From: DATAYF01 sp036272735
Lineage (GTDB): Bacteria; Chloroflexota; Ktedonobacteria; Ktedonobacterales; Ktedonobacteraceae
DNA length: 17,191 bases
Assembly (NCBI GenBank): GCA_036272735.1
Contig: DATAYF010000400.1
Span: forward strand, 1 to 17,191
Direction: 5' to 3'
Shown: positions 6,208 to 13,156 of the stretch, one piece after another
Layout: each line of letters starts with the position of its first letter
How positions within the stretch are numbered: position 1 is the stretch's first letter
Translations under genes and position numbers: made by a program
Notes under the pieces: generated by a model
Databases searched by the model: none
What the model was told of the DNA's origin: nothing
Seen by the model: the letters and a program-made list of their open reading frames with translations, nothing else

Positions 6208-8427
6208 ATGAAAAGGAATTTTCAGACACCCTTCGATGTTACCCGCATCGATACTATGCAGACCCGGAATTCACCACGCCGCGTGCCTACCTGGCAATTA
6301 CATACACCCTTTAAGCATCCTTACGCGTCTATCCTCGTTCGTGTCCTCCTACTAATTGCACTTTTCCTTCCTTCTATGTTCGTTATCATCGAAGGGATAA
6401 ACGCAGCCCAATTGTACACAACGGCACATAATGGCGTCCAGCATTTATTCAACGTCAGGTCTCTTTTTACCGGTGGTCACAACCACGCGACTGGCTTCCT
6501 TGATGCCACGAAATTGCAACAGGCCCAACAGGAATTTATTGCGGCACATAACGATTTCCAACAACTTCACGCGCAACTCGATCGTGATGCCGTCGTTGGT
6601 CTGCTGGATTTCGCGCTTCCACAGCAAGTCACCTCCGTCCGTGCATTGAGCCAGATTGGTCAGGATGTAGCCGATATAGGGCTACGACTCACATACACCG
6701 CTGGACGGATTACGCCAACCATGCAAGGGCCGCTGCTCGCCGCCAAGACCAATCGCCCATTGATAACGCCTGCGGCACTCGCGTTGTTTGGCACCACCGT
6801 CGATTCCCTCTTACCGCGCATCAATGACATTTTGAGCCAGAGTCGCTTACTTACCCTCTCCTCCTTACCGATGAGCGAGCACCAACGCCAGCAATTTACC
6901 CTGTTGCTCGCGGCCCTCCCGCAAGGACGCATCGATCTCGCGCAGGGCCGCGCACTCCTCAACGCTATCGGTTGGGTGCTTGGTGTGGACCAGCCACGTA
7001 CATTTCTCATTCAAACGATGGATCGCACAGAGCTACGTCCTACCGGCGGCTTTACAGGGCAATACGGTGAGCTAAAAATTATCGGGGGACGCATTGCTCC
7101 GTTTTCACTGCATGATATTTCACTCGTTGAGTATGCTTCTGAGAACCCAACCGCAGGTAAAGCGGCTCCACAAGCCTATCGATCCTGGTGGCCTTTCGCT
7201 AACTGGGGCATACGCGACTCCAACCTTTCCGCCGATTTTCCCACCTCCGCGCGGCTTGCCATCAACCTTTACGAGCAGGAGGTCGGCCATCGCGTCGATG
7301 GCAATATCGTCTTTTCACCTTTTCTCATCACTCACGTCCTCCAGATTACCGGTCCTATCCGTATTCCTGCGTATGGCGAAACCATCAGCGCACAAAATCT
7401 TGAGGCGCGTCTGCATTACTATCAGCTTGATAATAAGGGTATTCGCAAGGAGGAAATAGTCGAAAAGGTACCAAATACGCCCGATGCACCCACACTGGCG
7501 CGCAAGCTTTTCACTGCCCGCCTGGCGCATACACTCATCAATCAAGTACGTCAAGCGCCGCCCGATGAAATTATTGCTATTGCGCGCGAGATGCTGCATG
7601 CTCTACAAACCAAGGATCTGCAGATCTACGTCACCAACCCGAATATTGAGTCGTTGCTGGCACGCTACGATGCTGCTGGCGCGATGGATCGTTCCCGAAC
7701 GCACGACGGCATCTTTATTGTGCAGGCTAATCTCAGTGCTAGCAAGGCTTCACAGTACGTACAAACCACCTTTCAAGATGTGGTCACGCTCGATGCCCAG
7801 AGAGGTGCACTGCACCAGCTACGCATGCATTTCAATTATCGGCAACGTGGCCCGGTCTATGGCCTGGACACGTATCGTGACTATATTCGTGTCTATGTTC
7901 CGCCCACAGCCCATTTCGTCAACGGGAACGGTTTCGATTCTGGACAGGCACTGTGCGGTGGTGTGCTGGGTTCCTGTCCCCTTACTGGGCTTGCCCCGCA
8001 GAACGACCTGGTCTGTCCACCGGGTGGCTACGACGTGGGAGCGTCCGCCCCAATGCTTGGTGACCCATACCAGGGGCGGCTTCACCCACTCGACCGTACG
8101 GGGCCACCGACCAATATGCAAAGCGATGAGCCGGGGCGTGCCATGTTTGGTGGCTGGGTCGTGATCCCCAAAAATTGTACGTTGACCGTGACGCTTTCCT
8201 GGTATGTCCCGGCACTGGGCCAGGCACCTTATACCCTGCTTTTCCAACGTCAATCCGGGACATCTCCCGTGGTAGATCTCACTATTCAGGTAAATGCTGC
8301 TGCTTGTCGGTATTTTGCGGCTCGTCATCTGCATGTTCTCGATGGGCGGGACATCTTATTGACGTTTCCCTCCCACCGTACCAAAACTCCTAGTTCTCCT
8401 GGTTGTTCCACACAACCCGGCCTCTAG
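6208..8427 (+). CDS. DUF4012-family membrane-anchored protein (739 aa), paralogue of the 203-3025 product
   Basis: This protein has the same layout as the 940-aa protein but without the repeat head. A short basic N-terminus is followed by one transmembrane helix (about 41-62), an extracellular helical region, the DUF4012 core with ELRPTGGFTGQYGEL (275-289), and a conserved tail. The six tail cysteines (583, 590, 603, 657, 700, 733) keep the paralogue's spacings (7, 13, 54, 43 and 33 residues; 7, 13, 54, 44 and 33 in the other). Two blocks are essentially identical: around RSWWPFANWG (325-334) and around NMQSDEPGRAMFGGW (636-650). Synonymous sites differ widely, so the duplication is old and the protein sequence is under constraint. 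The start is not settled. ATG 6208 is the first possible in-frame Met after a stop, but AGGAGG is 15 nt away; Met17 (6256) has no ribosome site. Function is unknown; an envelope role is inferred. Confidence 0.85.
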   Translation: MKRNFQTPFDVTRIDTMQTRNSPRRVPTWQLHTPFKHPYASILVRVLLLIALFLPSMFVIIEGINAAQLYTTAHNGVQHLFNVRSLFTGGHNHATGFLDATKLQQAQQEFIAAHNDFQQLHAQLDRDAVVGLLDFALPQQVTSVRALSQIGQDVADIGLRLTYTAGRITPTMQGPLLAAKTNRPLITPAALALFGTTVDSLLPRINDILSQSRLLTLSSLPMSEHQRQQFTLLLAALPQGRIDLAQGRALLNAIGWVLGVDQPRTFLIQTMDRTELRPTGGFTGQYGELKIIGGRIAPFSLHDISLVEYASENPTAGKAAPQAYRSWWPFANWGIRDSNLSADFPTSARLAINLYEQEVGHRVDGNIVFSPFLITHVLQITGPIRIPAYGETISAQNLEARLHYYQLDNKGIRKEEIVEKVPNTPDAPTLARKLFTARLAHTLINQVRQAPPDEIIAIAREMLHALQTKDLQIYVTNPNIESLLARYDAAGAMDRSRTHDGIFIVQANLSASKASQYVQTTFQDVVTLDAQRGALHQLRMHFNYRQRGPVYGLDTYRDYIRVYVPPTAHFVNGNGFDSGQALCGGVLGSCPLTGLAPQNDLVCPPGGYDVGASAPMLGDPYQGRLHPLDRTGPPTNMQSDEPGRAMFGGWVVIPKNCTLTVTLSWYVPALGQAPYTLLFQRQSGTSPVVDLTIQVNAAACRYFAARHLHVLDGRDILLTFPSHRTKTPSSPGCSTQPGL

Positions 8428-8487
8428 ACTGCCCAGTATGCTAAAATGTAGGATACCGTGGAACACATTAACGCGTGAACTAAACTA

Positions 8488-8517
8488 TTGACACCTATAC
8501 ACATTGCCCCGTATACT
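8488..8517 (+). promoter_or_regulatory. strong sigma70-like promoter upstream of the CHAT-Clp gene
   Basis: Consensus TTGACA (8488-8493) is followed after 18 nt by TATACT (8512-8517). The predicted start near 8524 gives a leader of about 285 nt before the ATG at 8810. No CIRCE-type or CtsR-type heat-shock operator was recognised near it. Confidence 0.6.
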
Positions 8518-8623
8518 GAGCTAGTATGTTACTTTGCTTTTTTCGTCAAGTTTTGATACTACCGTGACGAGGCAAAATCTACAATCCTACAAGGGAACGA
8601 ACCCACAAAAGAGGCCATCATAT

Positions 8624-8659
8624 ATGGATTATGCTATCCCTGCCTGGGCAATAACGTAA
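8624..8659 (+). CDS. possible 11-codon leader peptide in the CHAT-Clp leader
   Basis: The frame reads MDYAIPAWAIT then TAA. GAGG (8611-8614) lies 9 nt before the ATG, and the frame sits downstream of the 8488-8517 promoter. It could be a regulatory upstream frame, the remnant 5' end of a gene destroyed by the repeat at 8697, or chance. No clear attenuator hairpin follows it, so confidence is low. Confidence 0.2.
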   Translation: MDYAIPAWAIT

Positions 8660-8696
8660 CGTACTATCAGGGTATCCAACGAACCAATATCATGCA

Positions 8697-8720
8697 GGTA
8701 TGGTAGCGACCTCCCTTGCG
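8697..8720 (+). repeat. copy 1 of a 24-bp dispersed repeat
   Basis: The segment GGTATGGTAGCGACCTCCC and the following TTGCG differ by one base (A/G) from 13013-13036. A further AATACCGCT is shared downstream at a different distance. This looks like a partial copy of the palindromic element near 13 kb, lying in the leader of the CHAT-Clp gene. Confidence 0.65.
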
Positions 8721-8809
8721 AATGGCGCACGGTTACGATAGAATACCGCTGCCTGACGAGTGGGGAAACAAAAACGGGAAGATTAAAGTTAGAAGAGAAG
8801 CGAAAGAAT

Positions 8810-11800
8810 ATGGAACAATCAGCACAATTGAGCATCGTTCGTACAGATACACACATCCGGTTTCGTCTGAATCTTCCCGATGGCCCGGTCGGCCAGGAAT
8901 GTAGTACGGACCTTACCGCTGAGATACGAGAACGACTACGCCGTGCTCAACAGACGGCCTCTCATGCCCTACCTCTGATGGCACAGGTTGATACAAAACG
9001 CCAATCGACCACTCTGGGCACGGTGAATGATGCGATCCTCTCATTTGGACGTTTTTTGTTCGATGGGCTCCTGCCGGTTTCACTTCAGGAAGAACTGCGT
9101 CGTCTTGACCTGCCGCTGCTTATCAGCACGAATACGCCTGATATCCCCTGGGAACTCTTGTTTGATAGCGGCACGCGCCCTGGTCGCTTTTTGAGCCAGG
9201 AAATGAGTATGGGACGATTGGTGTATCACTCTCGCGAACGCGATGTGCGTCCGACTCTTACTGATCGTGTCTCACGCAAATTGAGCAAGAAAGAGAGCCA
9301 GGGTCTCTCGATCCTATTTCTGGTTAATCCGACCAACGAACGAGCCAGCGCCGAAGAGGAGGTTGCAGCACTATGTACCAGCCTGCCCGAATCGGTTTCA
9401 CGCATCATTCTTTATCGCCAACAAGCCAATCAACTAGAGATGCGTCTGCGTATTAGCTCGGATGCTCCACACGTGCTGCATTACTCAGGCCCTTTCCCCA
9501 TGACTGTGGGTAGTACGGAGCCAATTCTCGCCCTGGCTGGGAATTCGCGATTCGACAAAGGGGCGATTGAACAACTCTTCCAGAGTTTACCAAAACCGCC
9601 TTTGATCTTTCTAAGTATTCACGAGGACGAGCGCGGCAATCATAATCTTCCGCAGGACCGTGATGAAGTGCTCGAACGCCTGGCTGACTCTTTCATGCAC
9701 GCGGGTGCGGGCTCTGTGCTCATCCAGCGTTGGCCTATTAGCCAGCAGCGTACACGCGAGTTTACCGCGCACTTCTACCAGGATGTTGCTGAAGGGGTCG
9801 CTCTTGGCGAAGCTATGCGCCGTACACGGCAAACATTGGCGTTACGCAACAATGATGATCCTTCCTGGGCCAGCTTTGTGCTTTATGGCGACCCCACACA
9901 ACAACTGGTTACCAGTTTCCTCGCCAATAAAGAGCGCCCAGAAGAGCCTGCCATTGATCCTTTCGACGACAGTCAACTTATCCCACCTATGTTGCAATCT
10001 GGCAATGCTCCCGATCGTCGCTTCCTGCGGGCCGTACTGGAACTTGCACTCGGTGAAGCACGGCGCATGCACAAAGATTACCTGGGAACCCCTCATCTTT
10101 TTATCGCGCTGACCAAGCTCGATGGTGGATGTACGCAAGATGCTTTGCGTAGCCTCGGCTTCTCTCCCAAGCAGGTACGTGATATTATCCGGCGGGCGTT
10201 GGGATCGGGCAAGGCCACCAGCGATACTCCTATTCTGCCCACGCGTCGCTGTAAAGAAATTCTCTTGACCGCCGAGCGCACTGCTGGCGGTTCCGGCTCC
10301 GCTATTGTCGATGAGCGCTCAATTGCTCAGGCTGTGCTGAGTGAAGGCGATGGCGTTACGCATGAACTACTCACCAAGCTCGGTATTACTCCCAACCAGT
10401 TAATTGATATCATCATGTCGAGCAATGCCCGCGCTCTATTAGAACTTGCGCCATCGGCGAGCGCGAATCCCGAGGCCGTTCCAGAAGAATTACCTGGCGT
10501 GATCGGTTCTGATGGTAGCTCCGCCGCGAAAACTGGCGGCAACTCGGTACTAGAGCGCCTTGGTCGCGATTTAACCAAGCAGGCCAGCACCGAGCAATTG
10601 ACGCCGCTTATCGGACGTGATCGAGAGATACGGCTGCTCATGCAAACACTCATGCTCAAGGATCGCAACAACCCGATTCTGATTGGCGACTCTGGCGTTG
10701 GCAAAACGACCATCGTTGGTGGCCTGGCGCAACGTATCGTTGATGGCAAGGTGCCACCAGAACTCAAGGATAAACGCTTGATTGAACTTTCGGCCAGTTC
10801 ACTTGTTGCCGGTACGAAGTATCGTGGCGAGTTTGAAGAGCGCCTGCTCAAAGTGCTGGAAGAGGCCGAGACTAGCGGCAACGTGATCCTCTTTATCGAC
10901 GAGATGCACTTGCTAATTGGGACTGGTCGTGCCGCCGATGGCAGCATTGACGCCGCTGGTATTCTCAAGCCCGCGCTGGCTGGTGGCCGCTTGCGCTGTA
11001 TCGGAGCGACTACACCGCAGGAGTATCGCCTGATTGAGAAGGATGCGGCAATGGAGCGTCGCTTACGCCCTATCATTATTGAAGAACCATCTTCAGAAGA
11101 GGCTCTGGAGATCCTCAAGGGTATGCGCGAACTTTACGAGCAGCATCATCACGCGACCATTACCGATGAGGCCATCCAGGCCTCGGTGAACCTCTCCGTG
11201 CAGTATTTGCCAAATCTGCGTCTACCAGACAAGGCTTGTAGCATCCTTGACGAAGCTTGCTCCCAGGCTCGCGTCTTCTTTATGGAGAATGAGATGGAGA
11301 ACGAGCAACAACAGATGGATGTTGTGCCGCTGATTACTGCGCCAATGATCGCTGAAGTTATCTCAGCACGTACTGGCATCCCCGTACGTGCCCCCGGTCA
11401 AGAAGAGCGCGACCGCCTGCTCAGTCTCGACACCCGCCTCCGAGCACGTGTTATTGGTCAGGACGAGGCCATTGGGCGTGTGACCCAGGCCATCCAGGTC
11501 GCGCGTGCCGGACTCAAGCCGCACAATCGTCCCGCTGGCGTCTTCCTCTTCCTTGGCCCTACCGGTGTGGGCAAAACCGAGCTGGCCCGCGCCCTGGCCT
11601 CAGAGGTCTTTGGCTCGGATGAGCATCTCATTCGCGTTGACATGTCAGAATATATGGAAAAGCACGCGGTCTCGCGTATGATCGGTGCACCTCCGGGCTA
11701 TGTCGGTTATGATCAGGAGGGCCAGCTTACCGGGAAATTGCGCCGTCGTCCGCATTGCGTGGTCTTGCTCGACGAGGTCGAGAAGGCCCACCCGGAGGTC

Positions 11801-12391
11801 TTTGATCTTTTCTTACAGGTTTTCGACGCCGGACGCTTAACCGACGCACAGGGCCATACCGTGGATGCCCAGCACGCCATCTGGATTATGACCTCCAATG
11901 TCGGCACTGATATGCTCGGCCGCTCGATGCCCAGTGGCTTCCACGCTGCGATTAAGGGCACTGGCGAAGAGATGCAGCGTGAGCGCTTGATGGAACGCCT
12001 GCGCCAGACCTTCCGCCCCGAATTCCTGAACCGTATCGATGAGGTTGTTATCTTCCACCCACTTGATAGAGCACAAGCTCTTGCCATCACGCGCCTCCAG
12101 ACGAATGAACTTGCCGCCCGCCTGCTCGAACAGGGACTCGTGCTCAAAGCCGAGGATAGCGCTATTGACTTGTTGTGTAAAGAAGGTTTCAGCCAGACGC
12201 AAGGTGCGCGTCCATTGCGCCGCGCCATCGAACGCCTGCTCACCGTGCCTTTGAGTATGCGTATCCTGCTGGCGAATATGCCACAGAACGGCGAGGTCGT
12301 TGTGCAGACCATCGATGGTAAGCTTGCTATTGATATTCGTGAGCCAGCGCCACCACAAAATGCCGACATCAGTACCGAAATCGAGGCCTGA
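8810..12391 (+). CDS. CHAT domain fused to a ClpC/ClpA-type Hsp100 AAA+ unfoldase (1193 aa)
   Basis: Residues about 70-367 form a CHAT (caspase-like) domain: DIPWELLFD (111-119), LHYSGPF (223-229), IFLSIHED (266-273), HAGAGSVLIQRWPIS (297-311) and FVLYGDP (356-362). CHAT proteases normally carry GHG and NAC; here GPF and SIH suggest loss of both catalytic residues. Residues about 403-535 are two Clp N-domain repeats. D1 has Walker A GDSGVGKT (626-633), Walker B FIDE (695-698), pore loop KYRG (670-673) and Arg750/751. D2 has Walker A GPTGVGKT (916-923), LLDE (986-989), pore loop GYVGY (963-967) and Arg1075. Only about 20 residues (822-841) stand where ClpC/ClpB have a middle domain. SGF (1042-1044) occupies the usual ClpP-docking loop. 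It should unfold proteins with ATP in the cytoplasm. The ribosome site is weak (purine-rich AGAGAAGCGAAAG). The gene is monocistronic between its promoter and terminator; its target is unknown. Confidence 0.9.
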   Translation: MEQSAQLSIVRTDTHIRFRLNLPDGPVGQECSTDLTAEIRERLRRAQQTASHALPLMAQVDTKRQSTTLGTVNDAILSFGRFLFDGLLPVSLQEELRRLDLPLLISTNTPDIPWELLFDSGTRPGRFLSQEMSMGRLVYHSRERDVRPTLTDRVSRKLSKKESQGLSILFLVNPTNERASAEEEVAALCTSLPESVSRIILYRQQANQLEMRLRISSDAPHVLHYSGPFPMTVGSTEPILALAGNSRFDKGAIEQLFQSLPKPPLIFLSIHEDERGNHNLPQDRDEVLERLADSFMHAGAGSVLIQRWPISQQRTREFTAHFYQDVAEGVALGEAMRRTRQTLALRNNDDPSWASFVLYGDPTQQLVTSFLANKERPEEPAIDPFDDSQLIPPMLQSGNAPDRRFLRAVLELALGEARRMHKDYLGTPHLFIALTKLDGGCTQDALRSLGFSPKQVRDIIRRALGSGKATSDTPILPTRRCKEILLTAERTAGGSGSAIVDERSIAQAVLSEGDGVTHELLTKLGITPNQLIDIIMSSNARALLELAPSASANPEAVPEELPGVIGSDGSSAAKTGGNSVLERLGRDLTKQASTEQLTPLIGRDREIRLLMQTLMLKDRNNPILIGDSGVGKTTIVGGLAQRIVDGKVPPELKDKRLIELSASSLVAGTKYRGEFEERLLKVLEEAETSGNVILFIDEMHLLIGTGRAADGSIDAAGILKPALAGGRLRCIGATTPQEYRLIEKDAAMERRLRPIIIEEPSSEEALEILKGMRELYEQHHHATITDEAIQASVNLSVQYLPNLRLPDKACSILDEACSQARVFFMENEMENEQQQMDVVPLITAPMIAEVISARTGIPVRAPGQEERDRLLSLDTRLRARVIGQDEAIGRVTQAIQVARAGLKPHNRPAGVFLFLGPTGVGKTELARALASEVFGSDEHLIRVDMSEYMEKHAVSRMIGAPPGYVGYDQEGQLTGKLRRRPHCVVLLDEVEKAHPEVFDLFLQVFDAGRLTDAQGHTVDAQHAIWIMTSNVGTDMLGRSMPSGFHAAIKGTGEEMQRERLMERLRQTFRPEFLNRIDEVVIFHPLDRAQALAITRLQTNELAARLLEQGLVLKAEDSAIDLLCKEGFSQTQGARPLRRAIERLLTVPLSMRILLANMPQNGEVVVQTIDGKLAIDIREPAPPQNADISTEIEA

Positions 12392-12403
12392 TAAAAGAAT
12401 AGT

Positions 12404-12441
12404 AAGAGGACTGCGCTAACGTGGCGGCGCAGTCCTCTTTT
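12404..12441 (+). terminator. rho-independent terminator after the CHAT-Clp gene
   Basis: Perfect 12-bp stem AGAGGACTGCGC (12405-12416) / GCGCAGTCCTCT (12427-12438), 10-nt loop, then a short U run. It starts 13 nt past the stop codon. Confidence 0.9.
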
Positions 12442-12481
12442 AAAACTCAGCTTGTATTGTAGCAATCTCTATCCAAAAGTA

Positions 12482-12490
12482 TGCTATACT
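12482..12490 (+). promoter_or_regulatory. extended -10 promoter of the Uma2 remnant
   Basis: TGC-TATACT is an extended -10 element about 40 nt before the ATG at 12530. Only weak -35 matches lie upstream. GAGAGGA (12516-12522) is a good ribosome site 7 nt before the ATG, so the truncated frame probably still has its original expression signals. Confidence 0.5.
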
Positions 12491-12529
12491 GCTCTTGTTG
12501 ACGAAAAGTAGGATTGAGAGGAATACGTT

Positions 12530-12802
12530 ATGGCAATCGAGCGACAAAAACAGCACGACGCGCGAGGCGGGCCTATGTCGGTTGAGGAGTATCTTGAGTT
12601 GGACCGCAACGCGTACGATGCTAAGTACGAGTATGTCGATGGTGTGGCACGGATGATGTCTGGCGGCTCAAGTGCACATGATCGGATCGCTTTTAACACG
12701 CGTGCTGCCTTCGATATCAATTTTTTATCAGGCCCTTGTACTGTTTTTGGATCAGATATGCAGGCGATGATTGGCACTAAACCTGATGGGAAAGTACATT
12801 AT
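12530..12802 (+). pseudogene. Uma2-family (DUF820) putative nuclease, truncated after about 91 codons
   Basis: The N-terminus matches the Uma2 family: MSVEEYLELDR (16-26), YEYVDGVARMMSGGS (33-47, family form YEYxDGxxxxMxGGS), CTVFGSDMQ (70-78). Family members are usually about 190 residues with a PD-(D/E)XK-type core in the second half, starting at a YPDV-like motif. Here homology stops after GKVHYV (about residue 92), exactly where that motif should follow. The frame continues to 12874 only as antisense of an inverted photolyase fragment, giving an 114-residue hybrid. The active-site half is missing, so it should be inactive. Promoter and ribosome site look intact. Uma2 genes are present in many copies in Ktedonobacteria and cyanobacteria, which would favour recombination (inference). 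Confidence 0.75.
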
Positions 12803-12803
12803 G

Positions 12804-12983
12804 TAGCGTCGTTTTTGACCAGTCGGGGCAGCCCTCTAGCGCATCGTAATGTGGGTTGTGGAGTGCGAAGTTAATGGCTAGCTCGCGTCGCACAATTAAT
12901 TCTTCAAGGTACGCTGCTCGTCCGCTATCTACATCGCCATCCGCATGCCCTTGTAATTCTGGCTTGTATTGCTCAATCTCCCA
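12804..12983 (-). pseudogene. DNA photolyase (phrB-like) internal fragment, inverted against the Uma2 remnant
   Basis: The minus strand from about 12983 to 12804 is open and contains AAYLEELIVRRELAINF, then NPHYDALEG and DWSKTTL. This is the conserved FAD-domain stretch of CPD photolyases of the class II type (FLEELIVRREL..NF...N..YD...G...WA..TL). Only about 60 of some 450-500 residues remain. The 3' side ends at the Uma2 junction near 12803 and the 5' side runs into a palindrome beginning at 12984. There is no start codon or ribosome site in context. The intact frame suggests recent capture. The family call rests on motif memory, without an alignment. Confidence 0.6.
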
Positions 12984-13021
12984 TACCATACACGGCGAAG
13001 CCGCGTCCTTCGGGTATGGTA
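12984..13021. repeat. 38-bp palindrome (TACCATAC...GTATGGTA)
   Basis: Perfect 8-bp arms TACCATAC (12984-12991) and GTATGGTA (13014-13021) enclose CGAAG...CTTCG and CGGC-GAA-GCCG pairings, giving a REP-like hairpin. It sits exactly at the 5' edge of the photolyase fragment and abuts the larger element that starts at 13023. Confidence 0.7.
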
Positions 13022-13022
13022 G

Positions 13023-13147
13023 CGGCCTCCCTTGCGGGCAATACCGCTTAAATACGAAGAATGGAAGCTCAATAAGGATGAGGTAGAATAGCCAAATTGA
13101 GCTTGCCATTGCATTTATTTAAGCGGTATTGTCCCTTGCGGGGGCCG
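13023..13147. repeat. 125-bp imperfect inverted-repeat element (MITE/REP-like)
   Basis: Arms of about 51 bp (13023-13073 and 13096-13147) are imperfect reverse complements. They share CGGCC at the tips, CAATACCGCTTAAATA in the middle and AAGCTCAAT next to a 22-nt loop. Within the tips the CCCTTGCGGG-like segment is itself self-complementary and appears flipped between arms. There is no coding capacity and no obvious target-site duplication. It ends 9 nt from the secA stop, so the transcript hairpin may also shape the secA 3' end, although no U-tract is present. Confidence 0.7.
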
Positions 13148-13156
13148 TGACGCTGG

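Noticed and set aside
8428..8809. CIRCE or CtsR heat-shock operator for the Clp gene
   Set aside because: No TTAGCACTC-N9-GAGTGCTAA palindrome and no GGTCAAA direct repeats were found in the leader.
10327..11118. 263-codon minus-strand open frame
   Set aside because: Antisense to the D1 ATPase region of the CHAT-Clp gene; rich in Ser/Arg as expected for a shadow frame.
11713..12465. 250-codon minus-strand open frame starting beyond the Clp gene
   Set aside because: It covers the D2 region in antisense and starts inside the terminator region; no family resemblance.
12777..13109. 110-codon minus-strand frame taken as a complete small gene
   Set aside because: Only the middle (about 12804-12983) has family resemblance (photolyase). 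The first 40 codons run across palindromic repeats and the last few across the Uma2 remnant.
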